The notes under the pieces: generated by a model
What the model saw: only the letters and a program-made list of their open reading frames with translations
Database searches by the model: none
What the model was told of the DNA's origin: nothing
In this document: positions 18,569 through 28,500 of the stretch, piece after piece
Layout of the letters: each line of letters starts with the position of its first letter
Numbering within the stretch: the stretch's first letter is position 1
Assembly: GCA_029941865.1 (NCBI GenBank)
Contig: JAPYTO010000007.1
Span: forward strand, 1 to 64,000
DNA from: Fuerstiella sp.
GTDB lineage: Bacteria; Planctomycetota; Planctomycetia; Planctomycetales; Planctomycetaceae
Direction: 5' to 3'
DNA: 64,000 nucleotides
Made by a program: the position numbers and the translations under genes

Positions 18569-19771
18569 TCACACTGTGATCCTGTTCATCAGGATCAACA
18601 CAATCATGACAACACCACCTGCCGCGGGTAGCAGGAATGCGCGGCGCAGACCTTTCCTCACGGCAACAAAGCCCATGGCGATGGGCAGCAGCGTCCATCC
18701 CACCGATGCACAAGCGAAGATCATCCCGACAGATCGGCCGGCAAACTGCATGCGGTCCGTACTTTGCAGATGAGTAAACAGCTGACCAATGATGTTCGGG
18801 AAGAACGGACCACAAATGAAACCCGCAAAGACAACGGCAGTCACAACCGTCCGCCGTGATTTCGCCACAACAAGACTCAGCATCGTCAACACCGCAAGCA
18901 CGGCAATGGCAACCTGGACGAACTGAGTGATACGAACAAGTTCAGCGCTGCCCAGGTTGGCGCCGTGTATGAGCCATGCCGTCAGCAGCCGCGCTCCCAT
19001 AAAACACAGCCAGAAGGCGGACAATGCTCGCGCGGCAATTCTGTCCGAAACTTCCTCAGCCTCACCCTCAGGAGCAGACTCCTTGACGAGTGTCGTGGCC
19101 CAGCCCGCAGTGCCGGATTCAATCACGACCCAGCACATCATTGTCAGGCCGAGTAGCCAGATCGTCCTGTCCGCGAGCAGGTCAGAGAATCCTGCGAATG
19201 CGCTCGCAAGATCTCCATCCAGTTCTCCGCCACCAAGGTCCTGACCAAATGCCAGCACAAACGGAAGCACGGCCAGCGCTGCGATAACGGTCAGCGCTTT
19301 ACGGAATCCCACTCTGGCGTGCAACGTCACAATCAGCAGAGGACACAGGAATGCGCCGCCGCCAAAGAGTGCGTCGCCAAGATTCGAGCCGGTGAACGGA
19401 TCACTGAAGGCTCCCGCCATCACGGGGTTTGCGACGTTGATCATCGCCGTCCAGCCGACGGCCAGCAGCACGGTTGCGATCACCGCAACGCTGTACTTCC
19501 TGACATTGGCGAAGATCAGAAAGCTGGCCACAACCAGAAGCGATCCGACCATCCAGACGGGCTTGCGTCCATAGGTGTCCGACAATGCTCCGCACAAAAT
19601 AATGACCGGTCCCACCATCAGGCCGAACGTGGAGATGAGTCCGCCGACTTTCGCCTCATCAAGTCCAATTCGCTTGCTCAGTGGCAGCTTGATTGCACCG
19701 AGTGTCGCGTAACACAATCCGGTGACCGGAAGACTGAGAACAATGAACAGCTGGAGATATGTCATAATCAC
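18569..19771 (-). CDS. MFS transporter
   Basis: About 12 hydrophobic segments; GPVIILCGALSDTYGRKPVWMVGS MFS motif A-like loop. Confidence 0.8.
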   Translation of the reverse strand: MIMTYLQLFIVLSLPVTGLCYATLGAIKLPLSKRIGLDEAKVGGLISTFGLMVGPVIILCGALSDTYGRKPVWMVGSLLVVASFLIFANVRKYSVAVIATVLLAVGWTAMINVANPVMAGAFSDPFTGSNLGDALFGGGAFLCPLLIVTLHARVGFRKALTVIAALAVLPFVLAFGQDLGGGELDGDLASAFAGFSDLLADRTIWLLGLTMMCWVVIESGTAGWATTLVKESAPEGEAEEVSDRIAARALSAFWLCFMGARLLTAWLIHGANLGSAELVRITQFVQVAIAVLAVLTMLSLVVAKSRRTVVTAVVFAGFICGPFFPNIIGQLFTHLQSTDRMQFAGRSVGMIFACASVGWTLLPIAMGFVAVRKGLRRAFLLPAAGGVVMIVLILMNRITV

Positions 19772-19941
19772 TCATCACGGATTGACGCCGAACACAGGGG
19801 CACCAGTGTACGCAACATTCTGAAAACTCACCACGCTGGCACATCTTTCGTACCGCTGTATGCACAGACGTCGCGGAACCGGTCGGAGCCTGGTCAGCGA
19901 TTTCCAAAGTCTGGTGTCGTCGCATCCCGCAGCGAGTTTAA

Positions 19942-21516
19942 TCACGGCGCGAAGAAATAATCGGGATAAGTCAACGTCAGTCGTGACTTGCTGGCATCAC
20001 CGTCCTCAATGCAGGCGTCGATCTCCGCTTTTAGCCGCTGCAGGTTGTCGGGGATCAGCAGCGGGTCGTTCGTTTGCTTGCGCCATTCAGCGAGTTCCTT
20101 CTTCAACTCGGTCAACACGACCGAGTGTTCAGAATTCTGCGCAAGATTTCGAAATTCATGCGGATCGCTGTGCAGGTCGTACAGTTCGAACGCCGGCGGT
20201 GTCTGCATGCAGTGATAGGACGCTTTGATGTGGTCCGGGGCGGATTCGATCGTGTCGGGCAAATCCGCGAAGAAGCGATTCAACGTAAAACCGTAGCCCG
20301 GATTATTCTGCCCCGGCTGCAGGTTGTGAATCAGCTTGTACCGCTCATTGCGCACCGTCCGCTGCGGATAGAAATTGTGCGCTGAATGCAGGTGGTATTC
20401 CGTAAACAGATAACGCCGCCACTCCGGAACAACTTTTCCCGGCGGCTGAGTCTTTAGCAGCGGCAGCAACGAACGCCCCGGCAGGTCAGGGACGCGCTCC
20501 GCTGCCGCAACCTCCAGCAGCGTCGGCATCAGGTCAAGAGTTGACACAAGTTCCTGACGGACCAGATTCGTCGTCGTGCGTCCCGGCCATCGGAGAATCA
20601 ACGGTATGCGAACACCACCTTCGTACGACGTGCGTTTGCCCCGCAACAGGTCGGCACCATGGTCGCCAAGATAAATGATCAGCGTGTTGTCGGCTTTCCC
20701 CGACCGCTGCAGCACGGTCAGCAGGTCTCCGATCAGCGAATCCAGTCGACTCATGCAGTTGTAGTAGTCCGCCGTGTCGTCGCGCAGTTGCGGAGTATCG
20801 AGTCCAAAGCAAGCTAACGGCTTCACGTCATCACCGGTCAGCGGATTCTTCGGCAGACCACGCGCCTGCCGGATGAACGGACGATGTGCATCCGGATAAT
20901 TCACGCTCAGAAAGAAGGACTCGTCGCCGGCGTTTATGAATTTTTCCGCATGCTTTGCGTAGTCGCCCAGTTTTTTACGACTGAAGTTCGCTGACGGAAT
21001 CCTGTGCACGTCGAACGGAAAAGCGGACGCCGGATTGATGTGCAGTTTCCCGATGATTCCCGTTCGATAACCAACTGATTTCAAACTGCGGACGATATTC
21101 GGCGTGTCCTGGCGGTACATGCGAAACTTCCAGGTGGCCAGTCCGATCTGTCCGTTTTGATGCGGATAGAGTCCTGTCAACAGTGCCGCTCGAGACTGAC
21201 TGCAACCCGCCTGCGGAACATACGCATTATGAAACCGCACTCCGTCGGAAGCCAGTTTGTCCAGCACCGGAGTCTGCACATAGGGTTCGCCGTAACAGCC
21301 GAGCTCCGGGCCGTTGTCTTCAGACACGATCAACAGAATGTTGGGGCGTTCTGCAGTGAAGACGCGTGCAACTCCGAATAGTGCAAAACACAATACGGTG
21401 GCGGCGGCAACTGTCAGTCGCCTGGCGAACGGGCTGAAAATCAATAGCTGCGATGAACCACGCAGCCCGGTGGGCACGCGGTTAAACGATGTGGTTGTAA
21501 CTGTAACGTCGGTCAT
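19942..21516 (-). CDS. Sulfatase (Cys-type, CSQSR)
   Basis: RPNILLIVSEDNGPELGCYG; GCSQSRAALLTGLYPHQNG; YLGDHGADLLRGKRTSYEGGVRIPLILRWPG. Confidence 0.9.
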   Translation of the reverse strand: MTDVTVTTTSFNRVPTGLRGSSQLLIFSPFARRLTVAAATVLCFALFGVARVFTAERPNILLIVSEDNGPELGCYGEPYVQTPVLDKLASDGVRFHNAYVPQAGCSQSRAALLTGLYPHQNGQIGLATWKFRMYRQDTPNIVRSLKSVGYRTGIIGKLHINPASAFPFDVHRIPSANFSRKKLGDYAKHAEKFINAGDESFFLSVNYPDAHRPFIRQARGLPKNPLTGDDVKPLACFGLDTPQLRDDTADYYNCMSRLDSLIGDLLTVLQRSGKADNTLIIYLGDHGADLLRGKRTSYEGGVRIPLILRWPGRTTTNLVRQELVSTLDLMPTLLEVAAAERVPDLPGRSLLPLLKTQPPGKVVPEWRRYLFTEYHLHSAHNFYPQRTVRNERYKLIHNLQPGQNNPGYGFTLNRFFADLPDTIESAPDHIKASYHCMQTPPAFELYDLHSDPHEFRNLAQNSEHSVVLTELKKELAEWRKQTNDPLLIPDNLQRLKAEIDACIEDGDASKSRLTLTYPDYFFAP

Positions 21517-22943
21517 GGCTTCGCTCCTGTGTACTCAGGATTTGGCCTCATTGGATCGGCACCGACCTCCGTACGCCACGCCTTGAGCATTCTGTGCAGT
21601 TCCATGACCTTCGTCAATTCCTTGCCTGACAGATCGTTTGTTTCGCCGATGTCGTCGACCAGGTTGTACAGCGATAACTCGCCGGTCTCGAACGCTTCGA
21701 TCAATTTCCAGTCGCCGGCGCGAATCACGCCGGACGGAAAACTCTGCGGATGTTGGTTGTAGTGCGGGTAGTGCCAATACAGAGCGTCTCGATCGAGACT
21801 GCGATCACCCGTCAGAATTGGCACCAGACTTTTGCCGTCCACATGTTGAAACGGTCGATCGTCCTGTCCCGTGGCCTCAAGGATCGTGGGATAGAAATCC
21901 GTGCTGATGACGGGCTCGTGCGAGACCGAACCTGGTTTCGTCTGTCCTGGCCACTTGATAATGACCGGCACACGGACGCCGCCTTCGTAGTTTGATCCCT
22001 TGTTCGCGCGCAATGGGGAATTATCCGTCGCCTTCGCGAAACCGCCGTTGTCGCTGGTGAAGATCACCAGCGTGCGTTGGTCAAGCTTCAGTTCCTTCAA
22101 CGTCCGCAGCACTCGACCAACACTGTCATCCACACTCTCGACCATCGCGGCATAGTGCGGCTTGCCCTGACGATGCTTCTTCGCAACTTTCTCATAGCGA
22201 GCAACCCTATCCGGCTTGCCCTGCAGCGGTGAGTGAACGGCGTAATGCGACAACATCAGAAAGAACGGCTGATCGGCGGATTCGCGAATAAACGTCTCCG
22301 CTTCTTCCGCGAGACGATCCACAAGGTAGTCGCCCGGCTTGCCAGACAGCGGCGGATCTTTGTGCAACATCTGCCCCGTTGTCGGTATCTTCCAACTGCC
22401 CTTGAAGGGATAAAAATAGCCGCCAGGAGCGCCGTAGTCGCGGCCTCCGACGTTAACGTCAAAGCCCTGATGTTGCGGGTAATAATACGTCTCCGTCCCC
22501 AGATGCCATTTGCCCATGAATGCCGTTCGATAACCGGCCTGTCGCATGGCTTCGGCGATCGTGACTTCTTCCAACGGCAGGTTCGAAAGATATCGCCCCT
22601 CACGCAGTTTGTTTCCACGGGAACTCCACCGCCCCGACGGCAACCATTGAGTCAGCAGCAGCCGAGCCGGATATTTGCCGGTCATGATCGCCGCACGAGT
22701 CGGCGAACAGACGTTGCACGCAGCGTAGCCGTCGGTAAATCGCATGCCTTCATCAGCAAGCCGGTCGATATTCGGAGTCTGATAATACGTGCTGCCGTAG
22801 CATCGGAGATCTTTCCAGCCAAGATCGTCAATCAGAATCAACACGACGTTTGTCTGCGGATCGTCAACAGCATCCACATCAACGGTGACCGCAGTCCAAC
22901 AAAACGTCAGGACGGCGATGCGGGTTAACTTGCCTCGTATCAT
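21513..22943 (-). CDS. Sulfatase (arylsulfatase-like, CSPTR)
   Basis: NVVLILIDDLGWKDLRCYG; CSPTRAAIMTGKYPARL; FTSDNGGFAKATDNSPLRANKGSNYEGGVRVP. Confidence 0.92.
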   Translation of the reverse strand: MIRGKLTRIAVLTFCWTAVTVDVDAVDDPQTNVVLILIDDLGWKDLRCYGSTYYQTPNIDRLADEGMRFTDGYAACNVCSPTRAAIMTGKYPARLLLTQWLPSGRWSSRGNKLREGRYLSNLPLEEVTIAEAMRQAGYRTAFMGKWHLGTETYYYPQHQGFDVNVGGRDYGAPGGYFYPFKGSWKIPTTGQMLHKDPPLSGKPGDYLVDRLAEEAETFIRESADQPFFLMLSHYAVHSPLQGKPDRVARYEKVAKKHRQGKPHYAAMVESVDDSVGRVLRTLKELKLDQRTLVIFTSDNGGFAKATDNSPLRANKGSNYEGGVRVPVIIKWPGQTKPGSVSHEPVISTDFYPTILEATGQDDRPFQHVDGKSLVPILTGDRSLDRDALYWHYPHYNQHPQSFPSGVIRAGDWKLIEAFETGELSLYNLVDDIGETNDLSGKELTKVMELHRMLKAWRTEVGADPMRPNPEYTGAKP

Positions 22944-24592
22944 TGGTCTTTCCCGTGCGTAATGTTGCCGGTCGTCTTGCGTGTCCAGGTAAAGGCATCG
23001 GGATCAAAGCGAAACGCTCCCTTGGTCAGAGCTGGTTCCGCCCATTGCTTCGTGATCCAGCGTGCAAGCTGCTTCCTGACAGCTGCCCGATCTTTATGTG
23101 CCGCCAGGTTGTTCCATTCGTGCGGATCGGTCTTGTGGTCGTAGAGTTCCTCGCCGCCATCGCGATAACGGATATAGCGATAACGGTCACCGCGAACGGC
23201 CACGTTGCCTTGTTTGTATTCGATGACTGCAGGGCGATTCCATACTGCCTTCGGATCCTGCAGCAACGGGACCAGACTGACACCGTCAAGTTTAGTCTTA
23301 CCGCGTACCGGGTTTGCAACCTGTCTGGCTGAGTCTAATGTGGCCGGCTGGAAACCGGCCGTGCATAACTCAATCAAAGTCGGATACAGATCCAGCAAAC
23401 TGACCGGACGATCGCACACGCCGGGGCGGTAACGTAGTGAGCTGATGATCAACGGCACTCGTGTCGCTTCTTCCCACAACGTCGACTTGTGCCAGTGCCC
23501 CTTCTCGCCCAGATGCCATCCGTGGTCAGACCAAAGCACGACAACTGTATTTGTTGCGTGCGGACTGTGACCAAGAGCATCAAGCACCCGGCCAAGTTGT
23601 TCGTCGGCATAGCTGATACTGGCAAGGTACGCTCGCACGGCCTGCTTCCACGCGTTCGCCTTCCTGATCGCCTGAAAGTCGCTGCGTCGAGCTCTGGCAA
23701 ACACCAGACCACCGTCAGGAATATCATCCAGATCGTCGTCACGGACTTCTGGTAAGACGATGTCATTGATCGGGTACAGATCAAAAAACTTCTGCGGCAC
23801 GTACCATGGCAGGTGTGGACGAAATAAACCGCAGGCCAGAAAAAACGGGGCCGAGCCGGACGGTCGGCCTTCCAGAAAACGGACGGCATAGTCGGCGCTC
23901 AATGTGTCGTCGTATTCGTCGGCGGGAATTCCCAGCGAGCCCCAATCGTTTTCGTGGCCTAATCCCGGCACGCCACTGAACGGAAACCCGCCCGGATTCG
24001 GGCCGAACGTCGACCATGGATAGTTCAGCCGGACGCTTCGAAACCAAGGATCGTTACGGAAGGTCAGGCGAAATAAATCATCCCACTGATTCGGTGGATT
24101 ATTTCCAGCCGTGTGATGAAATATTTTCCCCGCACCAACAACGCGATAACCGTGGTTGCGAAAATGCTGTGGGATGGTAACGACATCAGGCAGGTTTGGC
24201 AGCCACCAGTGACCGTTGTCGTACAGCCCGGTCGTCGAAGGCCGCAGTCCTGTCATGATGGCGGCTCGCGAGGGGGCACACTTCGGCGACGGGCAATGCG
24301 CATTCGTAAACAGCACACCTCGGCCAGCCAGCCGGTCGATGTTTGGTGTGTGCACCGTGCCTTCGTATCCGCCCAGACAGTTCACCCAGTCCTTCATGTC
24401 GTCCACGGCAAGGAACAACACATTGGAATTTCGGGCAACCGCATCAGTCGCGATTGAACAGGATGCAAATAGCAGAAATATCGCCATCACGGCGACGGAC
24501 ACGATTGCGCCGCAGCGTGAGAATGAAGACAGGCTCAAGACGAGTACTGCGAGTCTTCGCAGGAATTCGACGACTGCGGCGTGTGTGTTCAT
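22940..24592 (-). CDS. Sulfatase (iduronate-2-sulfatase-like, CAPSR)
   Basis: SNVLFLAVDDMKDWVNCLGGY; CAPSRAAIMTGLRPSTTGLYDN; LWSDHGWHLGEKGHWHKSTLWEEATRVPLI. Confidence 0.92.
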   Translation of the reverse strand: MNTHAAVVEFLRRLAVLVLSLSSFSRCGAIVSVAVMAIFLLFASCSIATDAVARNSNVLFLAVDDMKDWVNCLGGYEGTVHTPNIDRLAGRGVLFTNAHCPSPKCAPSRAAIMTGLRPSTTGLYDNGHWWLPNLPDVVTIPQHFRNHGYRVVGAGKIFHHTAGNNPPNQWDDLFRLTFRNDPWFRSVRLNYPWSTFGPNPGGFPFSGVPGLGHENDWGSLGIPADEYDDTLSADYAVRFLEGRPSGSAPFFLACGLFRPHLPWYVPQKFFDLYPINDIVLPEVRDDDLDDIPDGGLVFARARRSDFQAIRKANAWKQAVRAYLASISYADEQLGRVLDALGHSPHATNTVVVLWSDHGWHLGEKGHWHKSTLWEEATRVPLIISSLRYRPGVCDRPVSLLDLYPTLIELCTAGFQPATLDSARQVANPVRGKTKLDGVSLVPLLQDPKAVWNRPAVIEYKQGNVAVRGDRYRYIRYRDGGEELYDHKTDPHEWNNLAAHKDRAAVRKQLARWITKQWAEPALTKGAFRFDPDAFTWTRKTTGNITHGKDQ

Positions 24593-26112
24593 CAGTCCCG
24601 CTCCATCCCATCAGGCAACGCCGACTTCCAGCCATCAGCAAGAATTCTCGACAGTGCCTGCACCGTCTGTTGTTGCTCTGCGTGACCTGCGATATTTCGC
24701 ATTTCGTCAGAATCATGCTGGTGTTCGTACAGTTCCACGGCCACAACGTCTTTGGACTTCCATTCACGCCACTCCACGTAGCGGTGACCAGACGTCCGCA
24801 CGGCATAGCCCATAATGTCGCCATGACCGCGGTGGCGACTGCCTTCGTGGGCTCGCGGATATTGACTGAAGACGGCTGACTTCCAGGACCGAGCGGGTTC
24901 GGCCATGAGCGGGTTCAGACTGACACCTTCTACTCCGACGGGCGCATTCAGACCACACACATCGGCGAGCGTGGGGTAGACATCCACCAGCTCGACCAGC
25001 GCGTCAGTCTTTGCACCGGCGTGTGCCTGTCCGGGGACGGAAACGATCAGAGGAACGCGAGTGGACAGTTCATAGTTGTTCGCCTTCGTCCACAGCCCCT
25101 GTTCGCCCAGATGAAACCCATGATCACCCCACAAAACGATGACGGTATCGTCCGCGATTTTCAGCCGGGACAGTTCATCCAGCAGGCGACCGACCAGCGA
25201 GTCGACGTAACTGACACAGGCGTAGTATCCATGCCGCAGCTCGCGTACCTTGACCGTCGAAAGCTGTCCGTCGCCGGGAATGTCGGTGTAGCCTTCCAGT
25301 TCCTTCCAGCTGCGGACAGCCAGTTCCGGAGCAGCTTGCGGATGTTTGTCGCTTGTTGGCAGCGGGATCTTCGCACGGTCGTACAGACCCCAGTATTTTT
25401 GTGGAGCACAAAACGGCAAATGAGGTTTGCGAAACCCGACGGCCAGAAAGAAAGGCTGCTGCCCTGTCTGTAACTCTGTGAGCGCCGCCACCGCGGCATC
25501 ACAGACGATGCCGTCAATGTAGGTGTTATCTGGAACGTCCGCGGCTTCGGCGGCGGATCGCTTGAGCCCTTTACCCTGCAGATTCTCTGGTAATGCGTAA
25601 CGCACTTTCGGGTCACGGACGAAATCGAACTGCGGTTCGACCGACCATGATGGTGGATCTTTCGATGGCTTTCCGCTGCCGTGATAAATCTTTCCGATGC
25701 TCCGTGTGTGGTAACCGTGATTCCTGAAATGCTGTGGCAGCGTCACAACATCGGGGACGGCCGCACGAAAGTGTGTGGCCAGATCCCAGACCCCAATCGT
25801 ATCGGGACGGCGTCCGGTCAGCAGCGAAAGTCGCGACGGACTGCAAACGGCCTCCTGGCAATACGCTCGATTAAAGACAGTACCACGACTGGCCAACCGG
25901 TCGATATTCGGTGTAATCGCGGTATCGTCATCGTAGCAACCGAGCGCCGGCCGCAGATCATCAATCGCGATGAACAACACGTTGAGACGATTGGATGGTG
26001 GCTGCGCATGGGCGTCCTGCCAGGGAATCAAGCTTGCAAAAACCAACGTAATGTAAAAGCAGTTCATGCAGATGCTCGTACGTGTGCGGTTGAGATTCTG
26101 ATTCCACTTCAC
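24592..26112 (-). CDS. Sulfatase (iduronate-2-sulfatase-like, CSPSR)
   Basis: NVLFIAIDDLRPALGCYDD; CSPSRLSLLTGRRPDTIGVWDL; LWGDHGFHLGEQGLWTKANNYELSTRVPLI. Confidence 0.92.
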   Translation of the reverse strand: MKWNQNLNRTRTSICMNCFYITLVFASLIPWQDAHAQPPSNRLNVLFIAIDDLRPALGCYDDDTAITPNIDRLASRGTVFNRAYCQEAVCSPSRLSLLTGRRPDTIGVWDLATHFRAAVPDVVTLPQHFRNHGYHTRSIGKIYHGSGKPSKDPPSWSVEPQFDFVRDPKVRYALPENLQGKGLKRSAAEAADVPDNTYIDGIVCDAAVAALTELQTGQQPFFLAVGFRKPHLPFCAPQKYWGLYDRAKIPLPTSDKHPQAAPELAVRSWKELEGYTDIPGDGQLSTVKVRELRHGYYACVSYVDSLVGRLLDELSRLKIADDTVIVLWGDHGFHLGEQGLWTKANNYELSTRVPLIVSVPGQAHAGAKTDALVELVDVYPTLADVCGLNAPVGVEGVSLNPLMAEPARSWKSAVFSQYPRAHEGSRHRGHGDIMGYAVRTSGHRYVEWREWKSKDVVAVELYEHQHDSDEMRNIAGHAEQQQTVQALSRILADGWKSALPDGMERD

Positions 26113-26137
26113 TTACGACAGACGTGAGGAATGAGAT

Positions 26138-27298
26138 TCACGGACGCAATTGCGTCGGGATTGTTCCGTCGCCCGTTGCTTCACCAGCGACCAGCCACGA
26201 AAGATTGAATCGTGCCACCTGTGACCCACCGTCCGGACCGCCTTCGAAGTGCAGATAAATCCAGCCCTCACTTGGCGTGCCGGGCCGTCCCGCAGTCAGT
26301 GACGAGTACGCGCTGGCGCCTTCGTAGACCAGACGTTTCACCGGCCACGTCATGCCGCCATCCATGCTGACCCAGACTGTACCGCGTTCGCGTTTGGCAT
26401 TGGACGTGTCGATGTTACTGAAGATCAGAACATCCCGGCCTGCGACGGGCAGTCGCACCAGTCCGCCCATGCATCCATACGATCGATGTTGATGCCCGTC
26501 AGGAAGAACGTCGACAATCCGCCAGTCTTTCCACGACTGACCTCCATCATTGCTGATCGCACTGCGGCGACGCGTATTCTTCGGTCGCTCCTGCCAGTGC
26601 ACTCGTGAATTGTAGTAGATGCGGCCGTCCGACAATTCGGCGACGGTCGCTTCGCCGGTACCGTTCTCCGGGAACGGATCGCTGGTGCGCCAGGTTTTGC
26701 CATGGTCATCACTATAGATCGCGTTCGTGTAATGATTTGGCCATTCCGAACGGTCGTTCTTCTTGCCGTAGTATCGCGTCGGACGCAGCAGGCGGCCCTT
26801 GTGCGGGCCGTGTCGCAGAGTAATGCCGTGTTCGTTCATGTGCATCGACGGCACATTGCCGTTGCTATCGGCGTGTATGGTTACTTTCTCCGGCTGCCAC
26901 GTTTTGCCATCGTCACTGCTGCGAAAAACGGTCAGCGGTGCCGGCGGATGGTGCTCTTCGACGAACGCCAGAATGTTGCCGGTGATCTCATCAACGGTCG
27001 TGCCACCACCTTGAAATCCGGGCTGCGCCACCGTGATTTCCGGGCCCCATGTCGCGCCGCCATCTTCGCTGCGACGCACACGGACGGTTTTGTTTCCCCA
27101 GGTCGCCAGCACGGTCCCATCAAGTGTGACGACGATGTTCGGGAAGCGTTCATTCTTAAAGACCTGCTGCATTTCCATGCGAGGCTTACCGACGAAGGAT
27201 TTGAGAGAACCTTCGACCGATCTGTCGGCTGCATTCAAAGACGTTGCCACACAGGCCACGGCAAGGGACGCTGCGTTGAGTAACAAACACCGCTTCAT
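26138..27298 (-). CDS. Exo-alpha-sialidase/BNR-repeat protein
   Basis: Signal peptide and multiple Asp-boxes: SEDGGATWG, SSDDGKTWQ, SDDHGKTWR, SNDGGQSWK, SMDGGMTW. Confidence 0.85.
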   Translation of the reverse strand: MKRCLLLNAASLAVACVATSLNAADRSVEGSLKSFVGKPRMEMQQVFKNERFPNIVVTLDGTVLATWGNKTVRVRRSEDGGATWGPEITVAQPGFQGGGTTVDEITGNILAFVEEHHPPAPLTVFRSSDDGKTWQPEKVTIHADSNGNVPSMHMNEHGITLRHGPHKGRLLRPTRYYGKKNDRSEWPNHYTNAIYSDDHGKTWRTSDPFPENGTGEATVAELSDGRIYYNSRVHWQERPKNTRRRSAISNDGGQSWKDWRIVDVLPDGHQHRSYGCMGGLVRLPVAGRDVLIFSNIDTSNAKRERGTVWVSMDGGMTWPVKRLVYEGASAYSSLTAGRPGTPSEGWIYLHFEGGPDGGSQVARFNLSWLVAGEATGDGTIPTQLRP

Positions 27299-27367
27299 TG
27301 TATTTCCTCAAAGTTGACTTTGGGAGCTGACACTGGCGTCCGCACTGAAAGTGCGCCGAATCGACTG

Positions 27368-28168
27368 TCAGATTTTCCCGGCTGCTTTCATGTCTTCTGC
27401 TAATCGACGTTGATAGGCCGCATGAGCTACGGAATCAGTTCGAGCCCGTTCACTATAGTAAACCAGACCCAACGCTCTTCGCGACCGGGTGGGCGACTGA
27501 TTCCCGTCGGCACGGTGAATCGTGAGCGCGCTATGAATCAGCAGATCTCCGGACTTCGCCGGCAACGGGACTTCCTGCGCGGCATCGTCTGTTGTCGGAT
27601 AATCAACGATGCCCTGACTGAAGCCGAGCGTCTGAGTCCGAGAGTGTTCGCGCATGCCGCGGTTGTGCGAACCAGACACGTAACGAACGCATCCGTTTTC
27701 TGCGTCCACGTCGTCGAGTGCCAACCACATCGTCACCGCTTCGCACGGATCGAGCATGAAGTAGTAGCCGTCCTGATGAGGAGGCGTCGGCGAACCGACT
27801 CCAGGCGGCTTGCTGAAGTACTGCATATTTTTCGGCACGACCGGTCCGTGCAACAACGTTTCGGCCATCTCTCGAAAACGACTGGCCGTCAGCATTTCGT
27901 GGAACTGCGGATCGTAGTCACCCATATTCTGAATCTGCTTCAGAGTCGCAGGATCAGTTTTGTCCTCATAGAAGGCGTGTTCCGGGGACAACTGCGGCAC
28001 AACCTCGCGGACAAACTGATCCACGTTCGCCAACAGTTCGGGCAGTTCCCTGCCCGCCACAAATTGTCGCAATGCCACAAAACCATCGGTTTCAAAACGC
28101 CGCTGCAATTCGCCGCTGAGTGTTTTTTCGTTCATTGATCCTGCCCACTGATCATTTCGCGATGACAA
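27368..28168 (-). CDS. Phytanoyl-CoA dioxygenase (PhyH) family protein
   Basis: PHQDGYYFMLDPCEAVTMWLALDDVDAENGCVRYVSGSHNRG; HRADGNQSPTRSRRALGLVYYS. Confidence 0.87.
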   Translation of the reverse strand: MSSRNDQWAGSMNEKTLSGELQRRFETDGFVALRQFVAGRELPELLANVDQFVREVVPQLSPEHAFYEDKTDPATLKQIQNMGDYDPQFHEMLTASRFREMAETLLHGPVVPKNMQYFSKPPGVGSPTPPHQDGYYFMLDPCEAVTMWLALDDVDAENGCVRYVSGSHNRGMREHSRTQTLGFSQGIVDYPTTDDAAQEVPLPAKSGDLLIHSALTIHRADGNQSPTRSRRALGLVYYSERARTDSVAHAAYQRRLAEDMKAAGKI

Positions 28169-28306
28169 TCATCGGCCAGCAAGTCGAGTGCGTCGCAGAA
28201 ACTTTGCCCTCGATCTGACGCAGGGCCGATTCCTGCCATCATTTTCATCTGCACAAATCCGAAGACTACGATCGAAGCATCTGCGAACAGTTCGGTTCAG
28301 GCATTT

Positions 28307-28440
28307 ACTCTCCCGCCTGCGGGAGAGTCGGGCTATCAGGCCCGGAGAGGGTCCACTAACCTGAACCATGCATTCGCACGTCGACTTTCAATCGCCCTCC
28401 CCGCTCGTTCCTCGCGACCCTCCCGTAAAGACGGGAGGGT
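28307..28440. repeat. Palindromic repeat cluster (two hairpins)
   Basis: ACTCTCCCG-CCTG-CGGGAGAGT (28307-28328) and ACCCTCCCGT-AAAG-ACGGGAGGGT (28417-28440). Confidence 0.8.
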
Positions 28441-28500
28441 AAAGATGTGCAGATACCAATGTGCTACCGTAGACTTACGTGCATCGACGATGCCCGATGA

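Noticed and set aside
27410-28138. 242-aa plus-strand ORF
   Set aside because: Antisense to the PhyH-family gene
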